Shown: positions 49,553 through 61,110, counted from the stretch's first letter. The stretch is DNA of 64,000 nt from Pempheris klunzingeri (GCF_042242105.1 NC_092012.1:36602743-36666742); one strand, 5' to 3'. The notes: generated by a model from the letters alone, not told the origin. Numbers and translations are program-made.

Positions 49553-51003
49553 CGTCGGGGCTCGAGGACAGTAGCAGGGTCGGTCGCTCGGACGAATGTG
49601 GGAGGAGAGATCGTGTTTCACTCTCAGGACCTAGAGAGACGGGCCCAGCATCGCATCTACAGCCGGGAGCCCGGGCAGGTTAGCAGGTCTAGAAGGCTCC
49701 GATCCAAAGAGGCTGACAGGTCCGGGACGAGGCCAGCGGCTCAGGGATGCCGATGAGCAGCCATACGCGGTGAAGAAGCCCCGTCGGATTGCGGAAGAGA
49801 GCTCTTCGGATGTCAGGGAGATTGTCCACTGCGCTTCTCAAGACTCAAAGATGCGCACAACGATGCGCATTTGCGCCGTCGCGGCCACAGCTCGGCGGAT
49901 AAAACGAAAGAAGCGCGCGGATGATTCCCGACGGGAAGTGATGCAGCCAAAACAGAGAGGGAGCGCTCCGGAGGGGGGCAGATGCTGGGAGGACACCGAC
50001 GGCAGCTACGACAGGCTGCGCGTGCCCTATGCGCTCATGGCCGTGGATAAACACACACACACACACATATGGAAATGATGTGTGTGAAGTCGGCCGGTTA
50101 CCCCCCGTGTTTATTTGTCCGGAGATGCTTCGTGTTCATATTCCCTCCTCCTGCTCGTGCTCGAGTCCGTGTGCAGCTCCTTTGGCGTTCACGCTACATT
50201 TGAACTGTGCGCGTGTTTGTGAGTCTCATTTAAACGCCTGTAACCCCCCCCCCATGGGTTTAACGTGAGCAGATTATGGAGATGCTCTTGAGCTCACTGA
50301 GGTCATTTATGAATTATGTCATCACATGAGTGTCCTCAGCCTCAGTGAGCTGCGCCCCCCCCCCACGGCCTCCTGTAATCCTCTGTGTGTGCTGCTGCAA
50401 GGGCGCCCTCGTGTGGGCGCTGGAGGGTATCACAGAAGCCAGCATGTGTCTCCATTTGTTCACTGCACACCATTCCAGCACAGGGACCCACACCAGCTGA
50501 GCACGTGACACAGGGGCAAAGAGCTTTGTAGTTTCAAGGGGTCAGTCAGCTCCTTCCTGTGGTTATGTCGTATCGGGTTGGCCTTGGAACTGTTGGCAGA
50601 GTTTTGGTGAAACCGTGGGCCTGGAAGTCTGTAGGTCTGACCTTCACCTCTGAGTCTGCGCTCTGCTGGACGGTTGCAGAGGCCTGTCTGAGCTCGGCTG
50701 CAGAACAAACTTCCCTCCACTTTCCAGCCCTCCCTCCAGTTTGTCTGTGGGAGACCACATTTAAAATGTAACCCCACCTGAAACCTGGCACCGACCAATC
50801 ATCCACAGAGATGTCAGAGCAGACGGCACGCCCTCCTCCGTTCACAGCCAATCAGAGTGGATGTGTGGCATTTTGCCTGAGGGGAAAACTTACCCCTGGA
50901 TGCGTTAATTACGCATCACTTAGCTGTTGCCAATGTGTTCACAACGCTGGACCCTCTGTTGGGCTTTTTAAAACGACTGTCTTCATTTTTCGGTCAATCT
51001 AGT
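49553..51003. promoter_or_regulatory. Divergent nptn / CALHM-like intergenic region
   Basis: Head-to-head spacer of about 1.45 kb. The nptn-proximal part (about 49553-50000) is CpG-rich and probably contains the nptn promoter and 5' UTR. A CACGTG E-box is near 50502. No TATA box was confidently identified. Confidence 0.4.
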
Positions 51004-51799
51004 ATGGAAAGTAGACAACAATGGCTCACCAGGCTGAAAAATGAACTTAGCAACAGTCCTCTGGTGTCAAATGTGGCATTTGGCTTCATCCTCATGGGAC
51101 TAGAGAAGCTGGTGGAGCTGGAGTTTGAGTGTCCTTGTAACCCTACATGGAACGGAGCGTTTTCGTCAGCGTTCTTCATCATTCCTGCCGTCATGGCCTT
51201 CACCTTGATGCTAATCATTCAAGGATGCAGATGTGATACGTGGTGCAGGAAAACCGTGTCCCTGTCCAGTTTCGTTCCTGCTGTCGTGTGGCTGATCCTG
51301 TTGTTCCTCGACGGCCAGTATTTTGCTTGTGCTATGACGGACTGGGAGGGCAGATTTGTACTGGTTGACAAAGCGGCTCCACAGAAGTGGTGTGAGCCAA
51401 TAAGTGAGGGAGATGTCAGCCCTCAAGAACTGATGCACCGCTCACAGCAGCTCTTTGTCTTTTCTCAGGTGAGTCCACCCTTTTCTACTTCTAAGCTCAT
51501 CTAGGATGGCTGGAGAGAGAACACCCCCCCTCCTGTACTGCTTTTACCTCTGGAGACTGTTAGTGGAGCTCTGCTCATCACAATACACTGTTCCCGTGAA
51601 CGTTTACTAAACTCAGTGTTGCTCTATCTACTCTTTTGAACCCCAGGTTATAGGCATAGTCCTCCTCATTTTCATCTGTGTGGGTCTCGTAGTGTATGTC
51701 ATCAGAGAGAGCTGCGAGCAGGAGGTGGAGATGCAGGAGGCAGATGTAGCCGAGCTCACTGTGCTCAGGATGAGCTCTCTACGGACCAGGACATCATGA
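51004..51799 (+). CDS. CALHM (FAM26)-family channel-like protein, short
   Basis: Two coding exons: 51004-51468 (155 codons) and 51647-51799 (50 codons plus TGA), 205 aa. Junction is phase 0 (FSQ|VIGIVLL), donor gtgagt, acceptor ccccag. Four hydrophobic segments match CALHM topology: about residues 20-34, 50-73, 88-106 and 156-174. The diagnostic CPC after TM1 (ECPCNPTWNGAFSS), the Cys after TM3 (DGQYFACAM) and the loop Cys (QKWCEP) supply the conserved extracellular disulfide cysteines. CALHM proteins form large-pore voltage- or Ca2+-regulated channels. It stops about 30 residues after TM4 and lacks the long cytosolic C-terminal helices of typical 310-350 aa members. An in-frame ATG at 50935 would add 23 residues. 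The subtype is unresolved; CALHM5/6-like is a guess. Confidence 0.8.
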
Positions 51800-53209
51800 G
51801 AGGACCAATGCCGCCCACCACACTGGCCCTGCCGGCATGGACGCTCTGTAAATACTGTGGACAGACTTGACTTAGAGTCTTCTAACTGTTGTCAGGAAGG
51901 CTTTCCCTGCACCAGCGGGCCTCCACCGGTGTGAAGATGCTGTAAATAAGGACGCCACTCTTCCTGTTCTGTTCTGTATCATCAGTGAATGTGTCATCTG
52001 TGTGCTTGTTCACGTTTACCAGGAGTCCGACGGGACAATCGACACCACTCTCATATCATTTCTGATAAATATGAAGCTGCAGTCGGTTAGCTTAGCATAG
52101 CATAGAGACCAAATACAGAGGAAACCAGCTGCCTGGTCTGTCCAGAGGTCAGCTTTCCCTACATGCACCCACCAGAGCTCTGTTACAGCTCACCAGTGCA
52201 GCTGTCAGACCTGGCTTGTTTTGAAGTGTAAGCACAATAACTTGCTGTTTTATGTAGTTTGAGAGGACGTATGAGAGGACATGCACCACACAGTTCAGCT
52301 ACTCCAGCTTCAGCTTCTCCAGACATGAGTCGTGTCATCTGCTCATCCAACTCTCAGCACCAAAGCAAATAAGCTTATTTCAAAAATGTTGATGTGCTCC
52401 TTTATAGTGAGATCTCACTTTGTCACGTTGTGAATTTCTGCTGGACCTGAGCTGTTGGACACAGTTCTGCTCTTCTGACCAGCGTGAGGCAACTGTCTAT
52501 CGTCTGACATGTTCCTAAACTGAAAATGTCCCATCAGTGTGAAATTATTTCACTTTGTGAATTTTTTTCCCCCTGGAGTAACAGACGTGTGGAGGGTCGG
52601 ACCGTCAAGTTTGGTCCTCGATGACGCTTCAGGCTGAACTGATTGTCCTGATGATTTACCTGTTGGACAGCTGGAGATGTGACAGCATGTACTCAATGTT
52701 TTGTATCACGGCAGCCCGCAGTAGGATGTAGACACAGAGTGCTACTTGTACACTATGCCAGTATCTGCAGTATGTTTTTTATTGTTTTATAATAAAAGAA
52801 TTTATTTATTGAAGTAAAACCCCCCTGGGGGTGTGTACAGTCATGTTGTGACAGCATGTTTTAGTTCCCACAGTCCTCACAAACCTGAAGTGTGACCCTT
52901 GAGTTGTGAAACAAGGTTTTCCTCTGACACCGGGACAGATGAAGCTGTTGGTAACAGCTGGAACGTCCCTCCAGCATGTAGTGGGCTCACGTTAAATGCC
53001 ACACACAACAGGAGCGGGGCCCCTCACCACCAACACTTATCATGGGCCACAGAGTCTGACAGTGGGGCCTCTGGTGTGTCTCAGGACAGGACGGCTGTCA
53101 CTGGCTGACTTGTGCAGCTGGAGACGCTCGGCTTCCTTCTACCAGCTGCCTTGTCCGCGGGGGGGAGGGGCTCTGTCAGGACCTGTGCATGGCACACAGG
53201 AAGCTTGGA
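51800..53209 (+). other. CALHM-like 3' UTR and intergenic sequence
   Basis: No coding exon is recognised after the stop. Unique sequence up to the AATAAA at 52791, then intergenic sequence to a small tandem array. Confidence 0.55.
52791..52796 (+). promoter_or_regulatory. Candidate poly(A) signal of the CALHM-like gene
   Basis: AATAAA in an AT-rich context about 990 bp after the stop codon, followed within 50 bp by a GT-rich element (GGGGGTGTGTAC). Confidence 0.55.
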
Positions 53210-53522
53210 CTGCTGATATAGTGGACCACTGGCCCAGTTGGACCGCTGATCCAGTTGACTGCTGATCCAGTGGACCCCTGATATAGTGGATCCCTTTTAT
53301 AGTGGACCGCTGATCAAGTGGACTGCTGATATAGTGGAGTGCTGATCCAGTGGACTCCTGATCCAGTGGACCACTGATATAGTGGGCCGCTGATATAGTG
53401 GGCCGCTAATCCAGTGGACTCCTGATCCAGTGGACCGCTGATATAGTGGACTGCTGATCAGTGAACCGCTGATATAGTGGACTCCTGATCCAGGGGACCG
53501 CTGAACCAGTGTCCAGTGTTTA
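53210..53522. repeat. TGATATAGTGGAC-type minisatellite
   Basis: Degenerate units of about 16-17 bp alternating TGATATAGTGGACCGC and TGATCCAGTGGACTCC. Confidence 0.9.
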
Positions 53523-53691
53523 GACTCACTGTATTGGTTGTATGTCCGTGTGGACGAAGTCCTGTCCACCTTGGTTTTCTCAACAAATTCTGAAGCAGTG
53601 AAGTCAGAGATCTGACTGACCGCGCTGCAGGAGATGACGGAGTCAGGTGATCAGTGAGCTGTCAGACATTCAAACCAACCGTCTGCAGGTA

Positions 53692-53728
<37 letters not shown>

Positions 53729-54540
53729 CTCTCTCTTTTACAGCCTACAACATTTACAGCCTTTCAGGCTTTCTGTCTGTGTGGACTGAGGTTACTGAAG
53801 TAAACTGTGAGACTGTCACCAGATTTTTATTAGTTTTTAATGATTGATTTCTGGTTACACATTTAACCAGGAGCAAACAGAGAGATTCAAACATAAGACA
53901 GGTAGAGAACAGCCGTGGTCACAGAAAAGTTAGCATACAAATCCAGTATCTTCAGGTTTGTGTCTTACTGTGTCATACTGTGTCATGATTTGCTATGATT
54001 TGTTTCTTGAATGCCAGTTTGTTTACTCTTTATTTTAGGTGTGATGAAGTAGCGGGTTCAATTCTTCCACCCAAACTCTTTCCTCGTCCTAGAGTTAGTA
54101 GCTGTGTGTTGTGCTTCACACATATTGTGATGTCTTGTGATGTCCCATTTGGTTTTAATGTATGAAGTTGTATGTCTGTATCATTACCTCCAGCAGTCCA
54201 CTTATTATTTGTGATCTTTGTATTTCTTTTGTAAAATAATCTCTCAACTGAAGATATCTAAAAAAAAAAAAAAAGCCTCCATTCTCTAGCCCACATCTCT
54301 CCTTCAGATCCTGAAAACTGTCACCAGATTATAGTCAAAATAAATCACTGGCCAAGCTACAGGCTTCATGTCAAATGTGTGTTCATTCAGAGGTCAGCGA
54401 TAACTACAGTGTCAGATTATAGTGGATCTGATATAATTGGCCTCAACCGTCCGTGTTTTTTTAGTTTATCTTTACTAGAATTGGGCTGTTTTTACGTCTA
54501 GTCATTTCATAGATGTATTCTGAGCACATTTGTGATTTAG
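53523..54540. other. Intergenic, 3' side of the first UGT gene
   Basis: Unique sequence with a (CA)n run at 53698-53727 and an A-run near 54260. Minus-strand AATAAA motifs (TTTATT on plus) at 54029-54034 and 53826-53831 are candidate poly(A) signals for the UGT gene. Confidence 0.5.
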
Positions 54541-56130
54541 TTACTGTGATTTCTTTAGATCCTGTCTACGTTTTGCTGTCAGACACGCAGAGCACAAACA
54601 CCTTATCAAGGCAGCAAATGTTCCCAGAACTACCAGCACAGCTCCGAGGCAGACCAGCAGCACGTCTACAGAGTGGTAGGAGTACCAGGGCAGCCGGTAG
54701 GACTGAGCCCTCAGGTGAGCTGCACCTTTGTGTCTAATGACAAACTCTATCCAGTAGAGGGCGCTGTCCAGAGGCTTCATTGGCTGATCCCTGTGCAGCC
54801 TGGAGAGTCTCTGCATGTTTGCCCTGTAGGAGGGCTCACTCAGGACCTCCTGAATTCCCTGAAAGAAGATTGTTTCATCCATAGTAAAAATATCAATTAT
54901 CTTCCCTGCTCCTCTTTCTTCAATTCTGAATAGATTATCACGCTGATCAAAAATCAGTGGAAGTCCTACGACTGGGACTCCGTGGTAAATAGCCTCCTGA
55001 ACGCCGTTGGTTCCTCCGTGAGCCACGAACAGTTTGGTCTTTGGATGTCCCAGGAGGTCGTTCTGAGGCATCCAGTCCACCAGTAAAGTGTTGTTGCCCA
55101 GAGTGGCTGGTCTGGCCCCTTTATGCCTCCAGATGACTTTCTGAGGTAACTTAGAAAAAGCTGCAGCGATCTCGGCAGCAAGGTCGAGAGGAAGATCTCC
55201 AATCAGGGTGCCCAGAGACATGAGGATGACTCCGTGCTCTCCAGAGCTCTGCACAAACTGCTCCAGGTGTTCAGGAAGAGCTTTGGCAGGTTTACACTGG
55301 AACCCCCCTATGTAGACCACATTAGGCATGGTGGGACGGGGGAACTCGAACACAAAGTCCACCCTCATGAGCCACAAGTCTGCTGCTTGAAACAGGGACA
55401 TGTAGTCTGTGTCTGGACCCAGATATTTTTCAATGAAGCCAGCATAATGTGGTAAGATGTACCGTGCGATTTGGTATTCCTGGAAGCCAAAAATGACCAC
55501 ATTAAGAAGTCTCTGAAGAAAACTCATTTTGTCAGAGAACTCTGTCCCTGTCATCGGGACATAAGAGAGAGGAGAAGGTGCAATAGAAAAATGGCCTTCA
55601 CCGTGACTCGTCCACCTGACGTTGAAGACCAGAGGCAGCCGGAGGTAGTGGGCCAGTATCACCCCCCCTGGTATGGCTGGGTCCGTCAGGACAAGGTCAT
55701 ACTTGGCATCCTGCAGCGATCGTATCAGGGATTTTTTTTCAAGAAGTTGCTCGAGCATTTTGCATGTTTTCTCGTGCAGCTCAGAGGCCTTTTTTGCTTG
55801 TTCCATTTCCAATTTAAGTCGTGTCCAGACGGACTTCCCACCCCTCTGGATCTCCAGCAGCTGGGACACAAACGAGGTTATAAAGTCTTCATCAAATCCA
55901 GACTCCATGTCGAGTGTGACTGAAGTGTAGAACGGGGAGGTTTCCTTGATGTACCAGCTGTCTGAGGATCTCACAACAGAGACCTGGTGTCCCCTTGAAT
56001 GCAGTCCCTCGATGATGACTTTCATGTTCACCCAGTGGCTGCCGTCCACCGGGAAAACAAGGACGTTCCCACCACAAACCACAGCAGAACAGAGCGAGCA
56101 AACCGAGATCCACACCCATGGCCACTGCAT
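54541..56130 (-). CDS. UDP-glucuronosyltransferase, UGT5-like (gene 1)
   Basis: ER-membrane glycosyltransferase that conjugates UDP-glucuronic acid (or another UDP-sugar) to lipophilic aglycones. Intronless frame of 529 aa, usual family length. Start chosen at MQWPWVWISVCSLCSAVVCG (signal peptide); an ATG 19 codons upstream is in frame but gives a poor N-terminus. Catalytic His32 (GSHWVN) and the Asp of LVLTDP form the expected dyad. The UGT signature runs WMPQNDLLGHPKTK, LFVAHGGTNGVQEAIYHGVP and ends DQRDN. A membrane anchor at about 497-517 is followed by a basic tail ending KKSQ, a di-lysine ER-retrieval signal. On the minus strand CACCTTCAG precedes ACAAAAATG, suggesting a spliced 5' UTR. 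Single-exon coding and sequence fit fish UGT5; the exact member is unknown. Confidence 0.9.
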   Translation of the reverse strand: MQWPWVWISVCSLCSAVVCGGNVLVFPVDGSHWVNMKVIIEGLHSRGHQVSVVRSSDSWYIKETSPFYTSVTLDMESGFDEDFITSFVSQLLEIQRGGKSVWTRLKLEMEQAKKASELHEKTCKMLEQLLEKKSLIRSLQDAKYDLVLTDPAIPGGVILAHYLRLPLVFNVRWTSHGEGHFSIAPSPLSYVPMTGTEFSDKMSFLQRLLNVVIFGFQEYQIARYILPHYAGFIEKYLGPDTDYMSLFQAADLWLMRVDFVFEFPRPTMPNVVYIGGFQCKPAKALPEHLEQFVQSSGEHGVILMSLGTLIGDLPLDLAAEIAAAFSKLPQKVIWRHKGARPATLGNNTLLVDWMPQNDLLGHPKTKLFVAHGGTNGVQEAIYHGVPVVGLPLIFDQRDNLFRIEERGAGKIIDIFTMDETIFFQGIQEVLSEPSYRANMQRLSRLHRDQPMKPLDSALYWIEFVIRHKGAAHLRAQSYRLPWYSYHSVDVLLVCLGAVLVVLGTFAALIRCLCSACLTAKRRQDLKKSQ

Positions 56131-57408
56131 TTTTGTCTGAAGGTGGGAGGAGAGCACATTATGTTTCATCAAATGCATCATTTTCATACCAGTTGAATTT
56201 TTTTCTCATTATTTACTTAAATATAGAGGATGCAATTTGTTGCTGAGCTTTTTAAAGTTTTCTAATTTACATGTTTTGACTATAATCACTTTGCAGTCAA
56301 ACATGTATCCTGCTGCAATTAGGTTGATCACAGAAAATCAAAAGTAAGATTAATCAACTAAAAAGGTCTTCATGTTTATTTAACCTAATTATTGATGAAT
56401 TATGTTGTATACAGTCACTCATTTCTTTCCTCATTTTGGAGCCCTTTAACATGTGCAGTAAGAGCTATAAGCAAGCATCCAGTACACCTGAGAAAAGCCA
56501 AACCACTAGAAGAACCAGTTCATTTACTCTGTGGAGCCAGCCAGACAGCCACTGGTCATTTATATTTACAAAAGACTTAAAAATGCTAATTTTACCTTTT
56601 TTGGCATCCAGCGTGTTTTATTCTTTGTCTGTCTTCTGGCAGAGAGCCGAACACGTGTTTGTCCGTCCACGGTAAAACACAAGCAGGACTTTGCTACTGC
56701 AATTTCATGTTCTCAAATGCACAGGTGATAAGAAAGTACAAAGTCATGACCTCGTCATCAGGGACTACACTAAACGACTGGAAAACAATCTCTTTGAAAA
56801 CTGTGCTACAAGTGCTTAGTCGCATTAAAGATTCAGATTGTGAAAATGTTTCACTTTAATTAATCACTGAATTGTTGTCCCTTAATTCAGTCTCCCACAG
56901 TAAGACACAACATGCCTTGATGTTGTGATATGGGAGCCACAACACTTTAAAATGGTTGATATTTAACATTAACAGTGGAGGAAAACACAGCAGATGGCTG
57001 GAAAACTTCACCCTCTGGCAGGTATCAACAAACCCTCCTTTACATCAGATTCTTACGAAATGTTTTTCAGATTTACCGTCCAGCTTACCAGAGCAAACCT
57101 CTGCTGGTGGAAGAAAAGAAATAAACGTGTGTCATAGTTCTCCAATCTTTTTTATTGGCAATGCAAGTCTTTTCATTTTTCAGGATCCTTCCTTTAACAG
57201 TGTGCTTTTAGCATAGAGTTTTACACAGTAAATACAGAAGAGTGGAAATCTGCAATAAAGTTGGTCTAATACGACTTCTCAGACTAATTTAGGTAAATGA
57301 TCAACTGATGAACACATAGTAGAAATTAAAATGACTGCATCAGCCACAGTTCAGTCTGGACAATCAGCAATCAATGTACACCATCTGAATCGTGATGACG
57401 ATGAACAA
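56131..57408. other. Intergenic sequence upstream of UGT gene 1
   Basis: AT-rich unique sequence. No further exon is recognised; an untranslated first exon of UGT gene 1 could lie here but cannot be located by eye. Confidence 0.45.
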
Positions 57409-58120
57409 GCAATCAATCAATCAGTCAATCAATCTTTATTTATATAGCGGCAATTCATAACAGCGTTATCTCAAGACGCTTTACATAAAGAGCAGGTCAA
57501 GACCAAACTCTTTAATTAAGAGACCCAACGATTCAGGAATTCAAAATGAAGGATTCAAGAATCCCCACATGAGCAGCATCAGATATTATATTTATATGAA
57601 TAATAATGAGTCAGTAAAAGGCTGACGATCCGCAGCAGTGATTCATGAAGCAAGAGAACCACAGCAGGAGAACCAGGACCAGGATCCAGAGGAACCTGAG
57701 AACCACAGCAGGAGAACCAGCATCAGGGTCCACAAGAACCTGAGAACCACAGCAGCAGGACCAGGATCCACAGGAACCAGAGAACCACAGCAGCAGGACC
57801 AGGATCCACAGGAACCAGAGAACCACAGCAAGAGAACCAAGACCAGGATCCACAGGAACCAGAGAGATGAGAAAAGCACAGAAAGGCTCCGGGGAAGATA
57901 CCAAGTTAGTAACAGACATTAAAGAGACATGAAGCATCAGGATGGAGAGGAAGAGGAGGAGAGAGGAGCCCAGTGCATCATGGGAGTCCCCCAGCAGTCT
58001 GAGCCTATAGAAGCATAACTAGGGGCTGGTCCAAGACCTGATCCAGCCCTAAACTATAGGCTTTATCACTAAGGAAGGTTTTTAGTCTACTCTTAAATGT
58101 AGAGAGGGTGTCTGCCCCCA
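57409..58120 (-). mobile_element. 5'-truncated L2/Rex1-type LINE copy (3' end)
   Basis: The minus strand reads from the end of the LINE protein (58082-58120, inverse of the 41843-41890 coding end) through a 3' region with the same GAACCACAGCAGCAGGACCA-type short tandem repeat. It reaches a terminal TATAAATAAAGATTGATTGA (TTGA-type) microsatellite tail at 57409-57440. It is 5'-truncated, as expected for target-primed insertion. It is related to the plus-strand fragment at 41335-42220 but keeps the genuine 3' tail. Confidence 0.85.
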
Positions 58121-58187
58121 AACCATCCATCCCGAACAATCCATCTTTCACTGTTAGTCTAATTTCACTTTTCTTTTCAGACACAAG

Positions 58188-59885
58188 CTAAAGCATGACC
58201 ACACCACTGTCGTCTACAGAGTGGTAGGAGTACCAGGGCAGCTGGTAGGACTGAGCCCTCAGGTGAGCTGCACCTTTGTGTCTCATGACAAACTCTATCC
58301 AGTAGATGGCGCTGTCCAGAGGCTTCATTGGCTGATCCCTGTGCAGCCTGGAGAGTCTCTGCATGTTTGCCCTGTAGGAGGGCTCACTCAGGACCTCCTG
58401 TACGGCCTTCTGAAATACTTTTCTGTCCAGTTCAGAAACATCCATAACTTTTGTAACGCCCTTAGCTCTCAGTCTGGAGACGTTGTCTGCCTGATCAAAC
58501 ACAACGGGGATGCTTACAATAGGAACTCTGTGATATATGGCCTCATAAATTCCATTTGTTCCTCCCGTGAACCACGAGCAATTTGGTCTTTGGATGTCCC
58601 AGGAGGTCGTCCTGAGGGCTGGTCAGGCCCCTTTATGCCTCCAGATGACTTTCTGAGGTAACTTATGGCGCTTTTCCATTACACAGTTTTAGCTCTACTC
58701 GCCTCGACTCTACTCAGTTTGGTTGTTTCCATTACAGTAGCGTACCACCTCAAAGTGGGCGGGGTCGTCATAGCAAGGTGGCCCGAAACTCCGGTGGCGT
58801 AATTTGTATACGACACAAACAAACACAACTAAGGACATGGAGCGTTTGGTTTGCGTGTATCCGTTTACCTCGTTCACAGAAATAATAAAAACGCCCGGTC
58901 TGTTTCCAGCGTTTTACAAACGACGGGTTTGATTCTTGTGAACGAGTCGCTCTCATGACTCATCCTGTGATGTCACTCCCTGGCCAATCAGTGGCCTGCA
59001 GTCTGGTGACGTCACATTGTCAGCTCGACTCAGCTCGCTTGGAACCCCGGCCGAGTAGGTACTGAAATGGTACCTGGTACCAGGTACTATCGCCTAGTGG
59101 AAAACCAAAAAGACCGAGTCGAGCCAAGTAGGTACTAGTGGACAAGCGCCATTAGAAAAAGCTGCACTGATCTCGTCAGCAAAGTTGAGAAGAAGCTCTC
59201 CAATCAGGGTGCCCAGAGACATGAGGATGACTCTGTGCTCTCCAGAGCTGGCCAATGCAGTATAATGTGGCCCCACTACCTGCTTGTACAGATGCATCCT
59301 TGTGCTGGAAAAAAACACATTTCTGACCCTCTCAAAGAAAGTCATGTTATCTGTTAATTCTGAAGGTGGAAGAGGGACGTAGGAAAGTGGAGAGGGAGCA
59401 ACAGCAAAATGCCAGCATTACTCCTCCTCCATTAGCAGGGTCTGTCATAACCACATTGAATTATGTGTCGTGTAAGTACTTCATTAACTCCTTATTTTCA
59501 AAGATGTGCACGACCACCTCAGACTTTCCTGTGTAATTCAAAGAACTTGTTTTTTAGCTCCACGTCTAAAGCAAAAACGGACCCACACAGACCCCTTACT
59601 TCTTTTAATTTTAATAACCTCAGAAACAAAGAGAAAAAAAAAAGTCCTCATCTGCACCACCAGCGATATCCACTGTGACAGTGTTGTAATGTGGAGACGT
59701 TTCACTGGAGTACCAGCTGTCTGCAGCCTGGATGACAGTGACAGTGTGGCCCCTTGAATGCAGCTCCTCAACAAGTACTCTCATGTTCCCCAAGTGGCTG
59801 CTGTCATGTGGAAATACCAGAACATTCCCACCACTGGAATAAGGACAGCCAAAACACAGCTAAAGGTCGCCAATGACAAAAACAT
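58188..59885 (-). pseudogene. UGT5-like pseudogene, split by a MITE
   Basis: Degraded copy of the neighbouring UGT genes. The 3' part (58188-58662) keeps EVLSEPSYRANMQRLSRLHR and YWIEFVMRHKGAAHLRAQ but lacks the membrane anchor. About 40 bp are missing where WMPQND should be (near 58615). A 486-bp element interrupts it at 58666-59151. Beyond it (59155-59345) VILMSLGTLIGELL is preceded by an in-frame deletion of roughly 70 codons (ALASSGEH joins directly). A further deletion of about 35 codons follows the TDPANGGG region near 59420. A frameshift separates the signal peptide from GGNVLVFP (about 59840). No continuous product is possible. Confidence 0.92.
58666..59151. mobile_element. PIF/Harbinger-like MITE (non-autonomous DNA transposon)
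   Basis: 486-bp element with terminal inverted repeats TGGCGCTTTTCCATTAC and TGGCGCTTGTCCACTAG (the latter on the complement). It is flanked by 3-bp direct repeats TTA at 58663-58665 and 59152-59154. The empty site is visible in the intact paralogues (AACTTAGAAAAAGC at about 55148 and 62992), which confirms a TTA duplication. The interior contains palindromic GGTACCTGGTACCAGGTAC and no coding capacity. Superfamily assignment rests on the TSD and is tentative. Confidence 0.8.
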
Positions 59886-59934
59886 CTTTATATCTTCTCA
59901 AACCCAGTCTGAGAAACAAGTAGAGGAGGGGAAA

Positions 59935-60070
59935 TCAGATAGCTGTTACTGAAGTATTAAAGGGAAAATCCGATAGCTGTTACTGAAGACTGAAGTATTA
60001 CAGGGAAAATCGGATAGCTGTTACCGAAGCATTAAAGGGAAAATCAGATAGCAGTTATTGAAGCATTAAA
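59935..60070. repeat. Short tandem repeat, AAATCRGATAGCTGTTAC units
   Basis: About four imperfect copies of GGGAAAATCNGATAGCNGTT followed by ACTGAAGTATTAAA. Confidence 0.8.
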
Positions 60071-60897
60071 GGACAACAATGCTCCTTTCAACTGTCTGTC
60101 CACTTGTGTGAAAAAGCCCCTCTGACCATCCTCACGTGGTCATAGCACATGCAGCATTTCTCAGGAAGTCAGAGTGCTGTTTGCTGCCAAGAGCTCTGCA
60201 TGCATGTCCTACTGAGCCTGAGCCTCCCGGAGTTCAAGTGTTTGTTTCTACAGTGCGACTGAGTGCATTCTGCATGACAGAAACATTTGGGAGTCTCCAC
60301 GTAGGAAAACCATAATCCCTGTGAAAGAATTCCCATGGTCTTATTTTCCTATCTATCAGATGACTACTTCGTCAGCAGTGGACTTGAATCAATAAACTTT
60401 GTTAACTTTATCTGATGGAAATCGATGTTTCCCTCTCAGTTCTGAACAGCTGCTTTGACAAAGATCACTTCTCTTAAAATCTCTTCAACTGAAGAGAAAC
60501 TCTTTAAACCATCTTAAACATTCCTGACACTCATGTCAACCTCAGAGTGAAGCTCCAAACAAACAGCAGCAGACCAAAGGAACGATAAAGTCACCAGAGT
60601 GAGGCGAGAAAACACTTCCTGGTTTCTGTTTCCCACCCTCACCACAGCTTACTGGAGGAACCGAGTCCTCACAGTGTGGAAATGATGGTCTACAGACCTA
60701 CCACACCGCCAGTGCACCGCATGTATCACATCCCTAATATCTTTAACACAGAGACTAAAAACAGAAAGACATCAGAATCAGAATCAGAATCAGAATCGGA
60801 TCAGATCATGTTTCTGTTTATTGATGCTGCAGGATATGTGTCCCTTCAGTAAGAGCAGATATTTGCACCACACAGAGCCTCATTTGGATGGTCTGCT

Positions 60898-61110
60898 AAC
60901 AAATCAAATCAAATCAACTTTATTGGCCAAGTTTGAATAGGCAAACAAGGAATTTGACTCGGTGAAGCTTGACTCTGTAAAGTAGAAATAAACTACAACA
61001 GTAGGAAAAGAATACAGGACAGTATAAACAATATATAACTCTTTAACAACAACGGTATGTACAATAGAGGTAGGTGTAGTGCAGAAATAACTGAGCAGTA
61101 CAGCAGTTTA
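60898..61110 (-). mobile_element. Fish retroposon 3'-end fragment
   Basis: AAATCAAATCAAATCAACTT followed by TATTGGCCAAGTTTGAATAG and ACAAGGAATTTGACTCGG. The short tandem tail plus this conserved block is typical of fish LINE/SINE 3' ends in reverse orientation. The family is not resolved. Confidence 0.45.

Noticed and set aside
49770-50078. 102-codon plus frame upstream of nptn
   Set aside because: Lies in the CpG-rich promoter/5' UTR region; biased composition and no recognisable protein features.
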